A DNA stretch of 64,000 nt from Aquimonas sp. (GTDB lineage Bacteria > Pseudomonadota > Gammaproteobacteria > Xanthomonadales > Xanthomonadaceae): the NCBI GenBank assembly GCA_022241605.1, contig JAKOMQ010000018.1:1-64000 (forward strand), given 5' to 3'. Positions within the stretch are counted from its first letter, which is position 1; every line of letters starts with the position of its first letter. Under the pieces are notes generated by a model. The model made no database searches. It was not told the DNA's origin and worked only from the letters and a program-made list of their open reading frames with translations. Below, in pieces: positions 19,907 to 29,526 of the stretch. A program made the translations under genes and the position numbers.

Positions 19907-20320
19907 ATGGCATTTGCTTCAGGTGGGGGCGGCAGCAGCGCGATGTCGGACATCAACGTCACGCCGCTCGTCGACGTGCTGTTGGTGCTGCTGATCATCT
20001 TCCTGGTGACAGCGCCTGCGCTTTCCTACGAAATCCAGATCGATCTGCCGCAGCCCAGCCGCGAGCAGCCACTCAACCCGGTCGATCCACCCCAGCCGAT
20101 CCGGCTGCGGATTGACGCGGACGGCACGTTGTTTTGGGACAATTCGCCGATGCCGCGGGCGGCGCTGCTGCCCTCGCTGCGGGTGGAGTCGAGCCGCGAT
20201 CCCCAGCCAACGCTGGAGATCGAGGCCAGCCAGGAGGTCCAGTACCACGTGCTGACCGACGTTCTGGCAACCGCCAAGAACGCGGACATGACCAAGATCG
20301 GCTTCGTCGAAACGCAGTAA
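19907..20320 (+). CDS. Biopolymer transport protein ExbD (second copy)
   Basis: This 137-residue paralogue starts MAFASGGGGSSAMSDINVTPLVDVLLVLLIIFLVTAPAL and follows the first exbD by 18 bases. Tandem exbD1-exbD2 after exbB is the arrangement known from Xanthomonas, where ExbD2 is not needed for all TonB tasks. An intrinsic terminator follows at 20342. Confidence 0.95.
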   Translation: MAFASGGGGSSAMSDINVTPLVDVLLVLLIIFLVTAPALSYEIQIDLPQPSREQPLNPVDPPQPIRLRIDADGTLFWDNSPMPRAALLPSLRVESSRDPQPTLEIEASQEVQYHVLTDVLATAKNADMTKIGFVETQ

Positions 20321-20341
20321 CCGCAACGCCATTGCCAACAC

Positions 20342-20369
20342 CACGAGGCCGCCTTCGGGCGGCCTCGTG
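20342..20369 (+). terminator. Intrinsic terminator after the second exbD
   Basis: CACGAGGCCGCC pairs perfectly with GGCGGCCTCGTG around a stable TTCG tetraloop, followed by CTGTTT. It should end the tonB-exbBDD transcript and thus separate the third exbD gene. Confidence 0.85.
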
Positions 20370-20614
20370 CTGTTTGCGACCCCTGAAACCGGCCGGAATC
20401 GCCCCGCCGTCGGGCCTTGCAAGGCAGCGCCCATACGGTGCAGTCTGGCACCGTCGGCGCAGGCATGACTTCCGGCAGGGTGTCGGAGCATGGGCGCAGA
20501 CGGCGGCCGCCGGGCCGTGTGTTGCAGGGACGCGCACCAGCACGCACCCGCGCCCACTCAAGCCCGATCCTTGGGCTGGGGTGGCCAGTGGGGCACACGC
20601 ACAGGAGCCGACTC

Positions 20615-21019
20615 ATGGCATTCGCAGCGTCGCAAACCCGCTCCAAGGAAATGGCAGAGATCAACATCACCCCATTGGTCGACGTGATGCTGGTCTTGCT
20701 CATCATCTTTCTGGTCGCCGCCCCCGCGCTGGTCAAGCACATCGAACTGCCCTTGCCGCAGGCTGTCCCGCCCAAGCTCCTGCCAGTAGAGCCCGATCCA
20801 CTTCGGCTTAGCCTGGACGATGCCGGCGTGCTGCGCCTGGACGGGCGCGAGCTGGGCTGGTCGACGCTGCAGGGGGTGTTGCGTATCGAATCCGCCCGTG
20901 GCCAGCAGCCAAGGCTGCAGATCGACATGGCGGCCGACACGCCACACGCCCAAGTCACGCGCCTGCTGGCGCTGGTCAACGACGCCGGCATGCAGCGTCT
21001 GGAGCTGCAGCTGCCCTAG
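20615..21019 (+). CDS. ExbD/TolR-family protein (third copy)
   Basis: The 134-residue product begins MAFAASQTRSKEMAEINITPLVDVMLVLLIIFLVAAPAL, keeping the proton-carrying Asp of the ExbD helix. The periplasmic part is similar in length to, but clearly diverged from, the first two. An AGGAG ribosome site 9-10 bases before the ATG at 20615 fixes the start within a longer open frame. It lies 245 bases beyond a strong terminator, so it is probably transcribed separately or at low read-through. It may allow a motor of different composition; that is inference. Confidence 0.9.
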   Translation: MAFAASQTRSKEMAEINITPLVDVMLVLLIIFLVAAPALVKHIELPLPQAVPPKLLPVEPDPLRLSLDDAGVLRLDGRELGWSTLQGVLRIESARGQQPRLQIDMAADTPHAQVTRLLALVNDAGMQRLELQLP

Positions 21020-21448
21020 CGGAGCTCTGATTCATCGCGACTTTCTGAGCGCCATGGACGGCGCACCTGCGGATTCAGCACGCAGGTATCTGGTTCTGCC
21101 GGAACGAATCTGGACCGGCGCCGGATGCGCGAGGTCTGATCAGCTCCCGGATCGAGATGATCAGACACGCGCAAGAGGGTTACGAACACATCCGGGCGGC
21201 CCAGCCCACAGAGCGAAAGCAGACGGCATAACTCGCGCCTCGGAGCATCGAGGTCCCGTGGCGTCTGGTCGCTGCCATCGATCGTTGCTTATCGAGTCAA
21301 GGGTTGCGTCGGCTCGCAAAACGCTCGATGGCGAGTGTCTGACGCCATACGGTGCACCGAAGGACGTCTTATTGGGCTCCCTGATGCGCCGGCGTCAGCA
21401 TCGCCAACGTAACGGAGCAGAGGCCGCGCCGGGGTGCCGGAGCGCTCT
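21020..21448. other. Intergenic region with a 9-bp inverted repeat
   Basis: No gene seen in 429 bases between convergent exbD3 and pdxJ. The one structure is GTCTGATCA (21134-21142) repeated inverted as TGATCAGAC (21158-21166) with 15 bases between. No T-run follows, so it may be an operator or a weak bidirectional hairpin. Confidence 0.4.
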
Positions 21449-22201
21449 TCAAGCGCGACCGAGAATCCGCAGGTAAGCACGCACCGTTGCATCCAGCCCC
21501 GAATACAGCGCCTCGCCGATCAGGGCGTGGCCAATCGACACCTCGGCGACCTCAGGTACCTCGGCGACAAAGCGGCCAAGGTTGGCCAAGTTGAGATCGT
21601 GGCCGGCGTTGATGCCCAGCCCAAAGGCCAGAGCGTCGCGGGCGGTCAGCGCGCACGCTGCCAGCGCTGCCTCCGGCGCACCCGCGACAAAAGCCTCCGC
21701 GTACGGGCCGGTGTAGAGTTCGATCCGGTCGATGCCGACCGCGGCAGCGGCGGCTGCGCCCAAGCTGCCGGCATCCACGAACACGCTGACCCGACACCCC
21801 ATGGCCTTCAGGCGAGCCACCACCGGCGCCAGCCGCGCGGCGTCGTTTACAAGGTCAAAACCGTGGTCCGAGGTGATCTGGCCGTCGCCGTCCGGCACAA
21901 GGGTGACCTGCTCCGGCCGCGCCGCTTCCACCAGTTCGATGAAACCCGGGTAGCCGGCTCGCGCGCGGGCGAACGGATTGCCTTCCAGGTTCAACTCGAT
22001 CTGGACCGGCCGCCATGCAGCGATATCCAGCACATCCTGCGGGCGCACGTGGCGGGCGTCCGGACGGGGATGCAGGGTGATCCCCTGACAGCCAGCGGCC
22101 ACAACGGCCTCCGCGGCCCGCAGCATCGAGGGCTCGCTGCCGCCACGCGAGTTGCGCAACACCGCGATCTTGTTGAGGTTGACGCTGAGCGCCGTGGGCA
22201 T
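21449..22201 (-). CDS. pdxJ: Pyridoxine 5'-phosphate synthase
   Basis: PdxJ condenses 1-deoxyxylulose 5-phosphate with 3-amino-2-oxopropyl phosphate to make pyridoxine 5'-phosphate. The 250-residue TIM barrel starts [21 protein letters not shown] and has [36 protein letters not shown] and [15 protein letters not shown]. The ATG at 22201 is chosen since it aligns with the family and has GGAG overlapping the glmS stop codon. The gene begins four bases after glmS, so they should be co-transcribed. Vitamin B6 made here is needed by PLP enzymes such as the decarboxylase at 24228. Confidence 0.97.
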   Translation of the reverse strand: MPTALSVNLNKIAVLRNSRGGSEPSMLRAAEAVVAAGCQGITLHPRPDARHVRPQDVLDIAAWRPVQIELNLEGNPFARARAGYPGFIELVEAARPEQVTLVPDGDGQITSDHGFDLVNDAARLAPVVARLKAMGCRVSVFVDAGSLGAAAAAAVGIDRIELYTGPYAEAFVAGAPEAALAACALTARDALAFGLGINAGHDLNLANLGRFVAEVPEVAEVSIGHALIGEALYSGLDATVRAYLRILGRA

Positions 22202-22205
22202 GTGC

Positions 22206-24041
<1,836 letters not shown>

Positions 24042-24227
24042 GGTTCAAGGTTCCAGACGGGCCGAGCGCCTGCCGAAGTGCAGGCGCGAAGATTGGCCGC
24101 ACAGGATAGGCGAGGCCGCGATCCGTCCCAAGCGCCGCGCTTGAGCATTCGGGGCCAGGCGCGGGCAGGGAGGGGCAGGCGGCGGGCAGGCGCGGCACAC
24201 TATGCCGCCCCAGACACCGTTCCCGGC

Positions 24228-25478
24228 ATGAATCCGACCGATCCGCCCCCGCTGTTGCTCGCCCCGTGGAACCAGTCCCAGCCGTGGACCTGTGACGTCC
24301 GTGGCGAGCTGCTGCTGGGCGGTCGCCCGCTGTCGCGGGTGGTCGACGCGGTCGGCGGTACGCCATGCTACCTGTACGACCGTGCCCGAATGGACGCACG
24401 CGTGGCCCAGCTGCGCGCCGCGCTGCCGCCCGGCCTGCGCCTGCACTACGCGGTGAAGTGCAACCCCATGCCGGCCCTGGTCGGCCATCTCGCCGCCCGC
24501 CTCGACGGCCTCGACGTCGCCTCGGTGGGCGAGCTTCGGGTCGCGCTGGACGCCGGCATGGATCCGGCCCACGTCAGCTTCGCCGGCCCCGGCAAGCGCG
24601 ACGCCGAGCTGCACCAGGCCCACGCCGCCGGCATCCTGATCAATATCGAAAGCCGCCGCGAGCTGCGCGCCCTGGCCGAGGCCAGCGAGGCCTCCGGTGA
24701 GCCGGCGCGGGTGGCCATCCGCGTGAACCCGCCCTTCGAGCTGCGCGCCTCCGGCATGCGCATGGGCGGCGGTGCGCGTCAGTTCGGCGTCGATGCCGAA
24801 GAGGTGCCGGCCCTGCTCGACGAGATCGGCGGCCTGGGCCTGGCATTCGAGGGTTTCCACCTCTATCCGGGCTCGCAGAACCTGAAGTCCGAGGCCCTGA
24901 TCGAGGCGCAGGCGCGCAGCTACGCGCTGATCCTCGGCTGGGCCGAGCGCCTGCCGGCGCCGCTGCACAGCCTGAATCTGGGCGGTGGCTTCGGCATCCC
25001 CTACACGCCCAACGAGACGCCGCTGGCGCTGCCCCCCGTGGCCGAGCATCTGGCGGGGCTGGTCGAACGCTGCCGCAGCGATTTCCCGCAGGGGCACCTG
25101 GTGCTGGAGCTGGGCCGCTATCTGACCGGCGAGGCCGGCGTTTATGTCACCCGCGTGATCGACCGCAAGCACTCGCGCGGCCAGGTCTTCCTGGTCTGCG
25201 ACGGCGGCATGCACCACCACCTCGCCGCCAGCGGCAACTTCGGCCAGGTGCTGCGCAAGAACTACCCGGTGCTGGTCAATGGCCGCCCTGGGCCCACCGA
25301 AACCGCCAGCGTGGTCGGCCCGCTGTGCACCCCGCTCGACCTGCTGGCGGACCGCGCCGAGCTGGCTGTGGCCGAAATCGGCGACCTGGTGGTGGTGTTC
25401 CAGTCCGGCGCTTACGGCAAGACCGCCAGCCCACGCGAGTTCCTGGGCCATCCGCAGCCGCTGGAAGCCTTGGTCTGA
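24228..25478 (+). CDS. PLP-dependent decarboxylase, exosortase A system-associated type
   Basis: A 416-residue fold-III (alanine-racemase-like barrel) PLP decarboxylase related to diaminopimelate/ornithine decarboxylases. The PLP lysine is K77 in HYAVKCNP; further motifs are VRVN-like AIRVNPPFELRASGMRMGGG, NLGGGFGIPY and VCDGGMHHHLAASGNF. The last matches the subgroup found in exosortase-A-linked polysaccharide loci, where it is paired with an AMP ligase and an ACP, as here (26161 and 27750, minus strand). The substrate is unknown; it may make an amine for attachment to the glycan or to a carrier protein. It stands alone on the plus strand, convergent with the YkgJ-like gene. Start at 24228 is the only ATG suited to the family N-terminus. 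Confidence 0.88.
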   Translation: MNPTDPPPLLLAPWNQSQPWTCDVRGELLLGGRPLSRVVDAVGGTPCYLYDRARMDARVAQLRAALPPGLRLHYAVKCNPMPALVGHLAARLDGLDVASVGELRVALDAGMDPAHVSFAGPGKRDAELHQAHAAGILINIESRRELRALAEASEASGEPARVAIRVNPPFELRASGMRMGGGARQFGVDAEEVPALLDEIGGLGLAFEGFHLYPGSQNLKSEALIEAQARSYALILGWAERLPAPLHSLNLGGGFGIPYTPNETPLALPPVAEHLAGLVERCRSDFPQGHLVLELGRYLTGEAGVYVTRVIDRKHSRGQVFLVCDGGMHHHLAASGNFGQVLRKNYPVLVNGRPGPTETASVVGPLCTPLDLLADRAELAVAEIGDLVVVFQSGAYGKTASPREFLGHPQPLEALV

Positions 25479-25487
25479 ATCCCCCGG

Positions 25488-26168
25488 CTACAGCCGCACG
25501 GCCTTGAGGAAGGCCTGGCCGCCGGCCTCGAAGCGCCGGCGCGCGGCCGGATCGACCAAGGCCTCGGCCAGCGCCGTGGCCAGCTCGTACTGGGCCGCGT
25601 CCAGGCCGGCCCCACGCAGGGCCTGCAGGAAACCGGCCTGCGTGCCCTCGTGCACCCGCGCCACCGCGGCATCCTGCGGATGGCCCAGCGAGGCGTCCTC
25701 GGGCCTGGCGAACGAGGTCTCGCAGGCGGCCAGGTCCAGCGAGTGGTAGGCGCGGCAATTGAGCGGCCGCCCCGAATAGCCGCTGCAGCGGCCGTCCACC
25801 AGCACCGGGCAGGGGATGTTGGTGGCCAGCCGCTGCGCAGGCTGCAGCGCATGCACCCGCGCCGCGGTTTGTTCCACCCGCGCCGCCAGCGCCGCGAACC
25901 CCTCGGGCGTGGCGTTGGCGCGCAGATGGTCCAGAAGCCCGAAAACCTCCACCGGCGTCACCGCCACCCGCAGATGGCAGCACAGCGCGCAGCCCGCCGC
26001 ACAGGCCGGCTTCGGCCCCGGCGGCAGCCGGTCCAGCGCCTGCTGCAGGCTGCGCAGCACCTGCCGTCGCGCGCGCTCGGGGCCACGGCCGGCCAGCAGC
26101 TCGCGGCTGCTGCTCTCGTCGGCACTGGACTGTGCCTGCGCGCGCAGGCTGTGCATGAGTTCAGTCAT
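25488..26168 (-). CDS. YkgJ-family cysteine-cluster protein
   Basis: The 226-residue product has a Cys cluster (CAAGCALCCHLRVAV, then CPVLVDGRCSGYSGRPLNCRAYHSLDLAAC) characteristic of the YkgJ/putative metal-chelating family, flanked by Ala-rich helices. The ATG at 26168 overlaps the ligase stop by eight bases, so it is the last gene of the minus-strand polysaccharide unit. The function of this family is not established; a metal-binding or Fe-S role is inferred from the eight or so conserved Cys residues. Confidence 0.8.
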   Translation of the reverse strand: MTELMHSLRAQAQSSADESSSRELLAGRGPERARRQVLRSLQQALDRLPPGPKPACAAGCALCCHLRVAVTPVEVFGLLDHLRANATPEGFAALAARVEQTAARVHALQPAQRLATNIPCPVLVDGRCSGYSGRPLNCRAYHSLDLAACETSFARPEDASLGHPQDAAVARVHEGTQAGFLQALRGAGLDAAQYELATALAEALVDPAARRRFEAGGQAFLKAVRL

Positions 26169-27741
26169 CGACGAACATCCGCCCCTCCGCCTCCGCCTGC
26201 AGGCGGGCGCGCTGGATCTTGCCGGTGCCGGTGCGGGGCAGGTCGCTGCGGAACTCGATCTCGCGCGGCACCATGAAGTCCTCAAGGTGGGCGCGGCAGT
26301 GGGCGAGGATGTCGCGGCTGCCGAGCGTGCTGCCTTCGGCCAGCACCACCAGGGCGCGGATGGCCTGGCCCAGCACCGGGTCGGGCACGCCGACCACCAC
26401 CGCCTCGCGCACGCCGGGCAGGGCGTGCAGCACGGCTTCGACTTCCTTCGGCGCGACCTTTTCGCCGCGCGATTTCAGGATGTCGTCGCGGCGGCCGACG
26501 AAGTAGAGGAAGCCGTCCTCATCCGCGCGGAACAGGTCGCCGGTGTGCAGCACGCGCTCCCAAGGCCAGAGCCCGGGCTTGAGCGCGCGCGCGGTGGCCT
26601 CGGGCTGGTTCCAGTAGCCCTGCATGACGTGACCGCCGCGCACCACCAGCTGGCCAACCTCGCCCGGCGGCAGCGGGCGGCCGTCCGCGTCCGCCACCCA
26701 GGCCTCGGTGCCGGGGATGGCGAAGCCGACGCTGCCCGGGCGCCGCGCCAGCTCGGCCGGCGGCAGCCAGGTGCAGCGCTTGGATTCGGTCTGGCCGTAC
26801 ATGGAGAACAGCCTCGCCTGCGGGAACAGCGCCTGCAGGCGCTCGATGTGCGCCGGCGGCAGTGCCGCCGCGGTGTTGGTGAGGAAGCGCACGCTGCGCG
26901 CCCACTCCGGGCGGAAGCTGCGCAGCTGCAGCAGCACGGCGGCGACGGTCGGCACCAGCGGGAAGCCGGTGACCTGCTCGCGCTCCAGCAGCGGCAACAC
27001 CTGCATGGGGAAGCCGAAGCCGCGCTCCAGCACCAGGGTGTAGCCGCAGCGCACCGCCATCAGCAGCTGGTAGAGGCCGTAGTCGAAGGCCAGCGGCAGC
27101 ACGCACAGCACCACCTCGTCCGGGCCGACCTCGAGGTAGGTGCAGATCGAATCGGCGGCGAAGCGCACGTTGGCGTGGTGCATCATCACGCCCTTGGGCG
27201 CGCCGGTGGAGCCGGAGGTGTAGACCAGCATGGCGAGGTCGAGATCGACCCCGCGCGACGCGGGCGCCAGCGCGGGCGCGCCCGCGTCCAGCAGTGCCTG
27301 CCAAGCCTGCGCCGGCGCCGGCAGATCGGCGCTTTCGAAGCCCTGGCCCTCGTCGATCACCAGCACGTGGTGAAGCTCGGGCAGGCCGCCCTCCACCCCG
27401 CGCAGCACCGGCAGCAGGCTGCGCTGGATCACCAGCACGCGGGCGCCGCTGTCGCGCAGCAGCCAGCCGAGCTTGGCGGCCTTGGTGCCGGGGTTGAGCA
27501 GGCTGAACACGGCGCCGGCGCGCAGGCTGCCGAACACCGCCACGCAGGTTTCGATGCGGTTCTCGGCCAGCACCAGCACGCGCTCGCCGTGCTCTATTCC
27601 AAGATGCACGAGCCCTGCCGCCAGCGCCTCGGCCTGCGCGTGCAGGCCGGCGTAGTCCAGGCGCTGGGCGCCGCAGACGATCGCGGTGTGGTGGGGGCGT
27701 TCGGTGGCGGCGCGGGCCAGCCAGTGCTCGACCCTGTGCAT
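26161..27741 (-). CDS. Acyl-CoA ligase (AMP-forming), exosortase A system-associated type
   Basis: A 526-residue ANL-superfamily adenylating enzyme: the P-loop-like motif LVYTSGSTGAPKGVMMHH, the core SMYGQTE, the hinge region TGDLFRADEDGFLYFVGRRDDILKSRGEKVAP, and the catalytic Lys in RTGTGKIQRARL. It follows the free ACP gene by eight bases, so it probably loads an acyl group on that ACP rather than on CoA. Together with the decarboxylase this pair is the hallmark of exosortase-A-linked loci. Substrate unknown. Confidence 0.9.
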   Translation of the reverse strand: MHRVEHWLARAATERPHHTAIVCGAQRLDYAGLHAQAEALAAGLVHLGIEHGERVLVLAENRIETCVAVFGSLRAGAVFSLLNPGTKAAKLGWLLRDSGARVLVIQRSLLPVLRGVEGGLPELHHVLVIDEGQGFESADLPAPAQAWQALLDAGAPALAPASRGVDLDLAMLVYTSGSTGAPKGVMMHHANVRFAADSICTYLEVGPDEVVLCVLPLAFDYGLYQLLMAVRCGYTLVLERGFGFPMQVLPLLEREQVTGFPLVPTVAAVLLQLRSFRPEWARSVRFLTNTAAALPPAHIERLQALFPQARLFSMYGQTESKRCTWLPPAELARRPGSVGFAIPGTEAWVADADGRPLPPGEVGQLVVRGGHVMQGYWNQPEATARALKPGLWPWERVLHTGDLFRADEDGFLYFVGRRDDILKSRGEKVAPKEVEAVLHALPGVREAVVVGVPDPVLGQAIRALVVLAEGSTLGSRDILAHCRAHLEDFMVPREIEFRSDLPRTGTGKIQRARLQAEAEGRMFVDD

Positions 27742-27749
27742 GGGCCGCC

Positions 27750-28001
27750 TCAGCCGCCCTGCTTGCGCCCGATGTAGGCGACCAGGCGATCGATGCCGTC
27801 GATGTTCTCGGGCAGCACCTCGTCGTCCTCCACCGTGAAGCCGAAGGTCTCCTCCAGCCAGGTGACGAGCGTCAGCACGCCCATCGAATCGAGGATGCCG
27901 GTTTCGAACAGGCTGGCGTCGCCCGCTACGACGGCGCCGTCGGGGCTGGGAAACTGCTCGGCAAGAAAGGCCCGGACCTGGGCCTCGACGGGGGCATGCA
28001 T
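27750..28001 (-). CDS. Acyl carrier protein
   Basis: An 83-residue carrier protein with the 4'-phosphopantetheine attachment serine at S39 in FETGILDSMGVLTLVTWLE. It is acidic in the right places and close to the ligase gene downstream. It is the second carrier protein of the region; the first is fused to the adenylation protein at 32728. Confidence 0.9.
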   Translation of the reverse strand: MHAPVEAQVRAFLAEQFPSPDGAVVAGDASLFETGILDSMGVLTLVTWLEETFGFTVEDDEVLPENIDGIDRLVAYIGRKQGG

Positions 28002-28053
28002 GGCGGGGCTCGCGGACGGGCCGGACGCAGCTGCGCCCGGCGGGGCGCGAATC

Positions 28054-28434
28054 CTAACATTCCCGCTGTTTGTCGGCCCGGTTCAGGCGCCACAGGCCCA
28101 GCCCGAGGGCCAGGCCGAGCAGGTTGGCGACCAGGTCGCGCCAGTCCATCCAGCGGCCGGGGACGAGGCCCTGCAGCAGCTCGCTGCCCACGGCCAGCGC
28201 CAGACCCAGCGCAGCCGCGCGGACCAGGCCCACCCGGGTCGGTGCCTGCGCCGGCTGCAGGGCCTCGCAGGCCAGCCAGACCCACAGCGCGAAGGCCGGC
28301 ACGTGCAGCAGGTTCAGCAGCCACTGCAGGCCGGGCAGGTCCGGCATCGGCAGCAGCAGGCCGACCAGCACCGCCGCGCTGAACAGCTGCAGCCGCCGCC
28401 GCGCGCGCCGGCGGGCGTTGAGCGGGGCGGTCAC
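28054..28434 (-). CDS. VanZ-like membrane protein
   Basis: This 126-residue protein has three to four hydrophobic helices (LFSAAVLVGLLLPMPD, LLNLLHVPAFALWVWLACEAL, AAALGLALAVGSELLQGLVPGR) and the VanZ-type motif SELLQGLVPGRWMDWRDLVANLLG. VanZ-like proteins recur in polysaccharide and exosortase loci with no established role. The GTG start at 28434 directly abuts the galE stop (TGAGTG). Confidence 0.82.
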   Translation of the reverse strand: MTAPLNARRRARRRLQLFSAAVLVGLLLPMPDLPGLQWLLNLLHVPAFALWVWLACEALQPAQAPTRVGLVRAAALGLALAVGSELLQGLVPGRWMDWRDLVANLLGLALGLGLWRLNRADKQREC

Positions 28435-29424
28435 TCAGCCGCGCTGCGCCGCGAGCCGACGCTCCCAGGCCAAGCTGCTGGCGCAGATCAGATCGAGGTC
28501 GTCCAGCTGCGGCTGCCAGCCCAGCACCCGGCCGATGCGTTCGCAGCGCGCGATCAGCACCGGCGGGTCGCCGGCCCGGCGCGGCTGCTCCACCACCGGC
28601 AGCGGCGCGCCGGCGGCGCGCTGCATGGCGTCGATCACCTCGCGCACGCTGTAGCCATGGCCGTAGCCGGCATTCAGCGTGACTGAAGCCCCGCCCCCGC
28701 GCAGGTAGCGCAGGGCGTCCAGGTGGGCGGCGGCGAGGTCCTCGACATGGATGTAGTCGCGCACGCCGGTGCCGTCGGCGGTGGGGTAGTCGGTGCCGTA
28801 GATCGCCAGCTGCGGGCGCACGCCTACGGCAGCTTCGGCCGCGACCTTGACCAGCAGGGTGGCCTTGGCGGTGGACTGGCCGATCCGGCCCTGGCGGTCG
28901 CAGCCCGCCACGTTGAAATAGCGCAGGGCGACATGGCGCAGCTCGCTGGCGGCGGACAGGTCGCGCAGCATCCACTCGCTCATCAGCTTGCTGGCGCCGT
29001 AGGGGTTGATCGGCGCGGTCGGCGAGTCCTCGCCGGCCGGGCCATCGGGGATGCCGTAGACCGCCGCGGTGGAGGAGAACACGAAGTGGCGCACGCCGGC
29101 GACCTGGCAGCACTCCAGCAGGCTGCGGGTAGCGCAGGTGTTGTTGCCGTAGTAGCGCAACGGGTCGGCCACCGACTCCGGCACGATGGTGCGGGCGGCG
29201 AAGTGCAGCACGGTGTCGATGCCATGTTCGGCCAGCAGGCGCGACACCAGCGCGCGGTCGCCGACCTCGCCAGCCACCAGCTCGGCACCCAGCACCGCTT
29301 CGGCAAAGCCGGTCGACAGGTTGTCCAGCACGATCACGCGCTCGCCGGCCTCGACCAGCTGCAGCACGACATGGCTGCCGATGTAGCCGGCGCCGCCGGT
29401 GACGAGCAGAGGGGGCTTGGACAT
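28435..29424 (-). CDS. galE: UDP-glucose 4-epimerase
   Basis: GalE interconverts UDP-glucose and UDP-galactose, supplying the galactose donor for polysaccharides. The 329-residue SDR protein has the NAD-binding GGAGYIGSHVV, LDNLSTGF, and the catalytic YxxxK in NPYGASKLMSE, with the serine in FSSTAAVYG. The ATG at 29424 has GAGG eight bases upstream. It lies inside one unit of a perfect 48-bp tandem duplication that places an extra short frame in front. Confidence 0.95.
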   Translation of the reverse strand: MSKPPLLVTGGAGYIGSHVVLQLVEAGERVIVLDNLSTGFAEAVLGAELVAGEVGDRALVSRLLAEHGIDTVLHFAARTIVPESVADPLRYYGNNTCATRSLLECCQVAGVRHFVFSSTAAVYGIPDGPAGEDSPTAPINPYGASKLMSEWMLRDLSAASELRHVALRYFNVAGCDRQGRIGQSTAKATLLVKVAAEAAVGVRPQLAIYGTDYPTADGTGVRDYIHVEDLAAAHLDALRYLRGGGASVTLNAGYGHGYSVREVIDAMQRAAGAPLPVVEQPRRAGDPPVLIARCERIGRVLGWQPQLDDLDLICASSLAWERRLAAQRG

Positions 29425-29502
29425 TCAGGGCCTCGAACGAATGGAGTGCAGAGGCAGAGGGGGCTTGGACATTCAGGGCCTCGAACGAATGGAGTGCAGA
29501 GG
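29407..29502 (-). repeat. Perfect 48-bp tandem duplication spanning the galE start
   Basis: 29407-29454 and 29455-29502 are identical. Each unit holds a GAGG ribosome site, an ATG and the first six codons of galE (MSKPPL). The unit is a multiple of three, so the upstream copy opens in the galE frame and meets a stop just before the true ATG. Confidence 0.97.
29425..29472 (-). CDS. 15-codon leader frame upstream of galE
   Basis: The duplicated ATG at 29472 has the same ribosome site as galE and opens a frame encoding MSKPPLPLHSIRSRP, which ends with TGA at 29427-29425. The galE ATG follows at once (TGAATG). It is a by-product of the 48-bp duplication; whether it is translated, and whether it couples or dampens galE translation, is unknown. 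Confidence 0.5.
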   Translation of the reverse strand: MSKPPLPLHSIRSRP

Positions 29503-29526
29503 TGGCAAGTGTGCACGCAGCGCGCC

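Noticed and set aside
24045-25451. 468-codon minus-strand frame opposite the PLP decarboxylase
   Set aside because: The plus strand carries the PLP lysine and glycine motifs; the opposite frame carries none.
25816-27777. 653-codon plus-strand frame opposite the acyl ligase
   Set aside because: Antisense to a protein with complete ANL motifs; composition is artefact-like.
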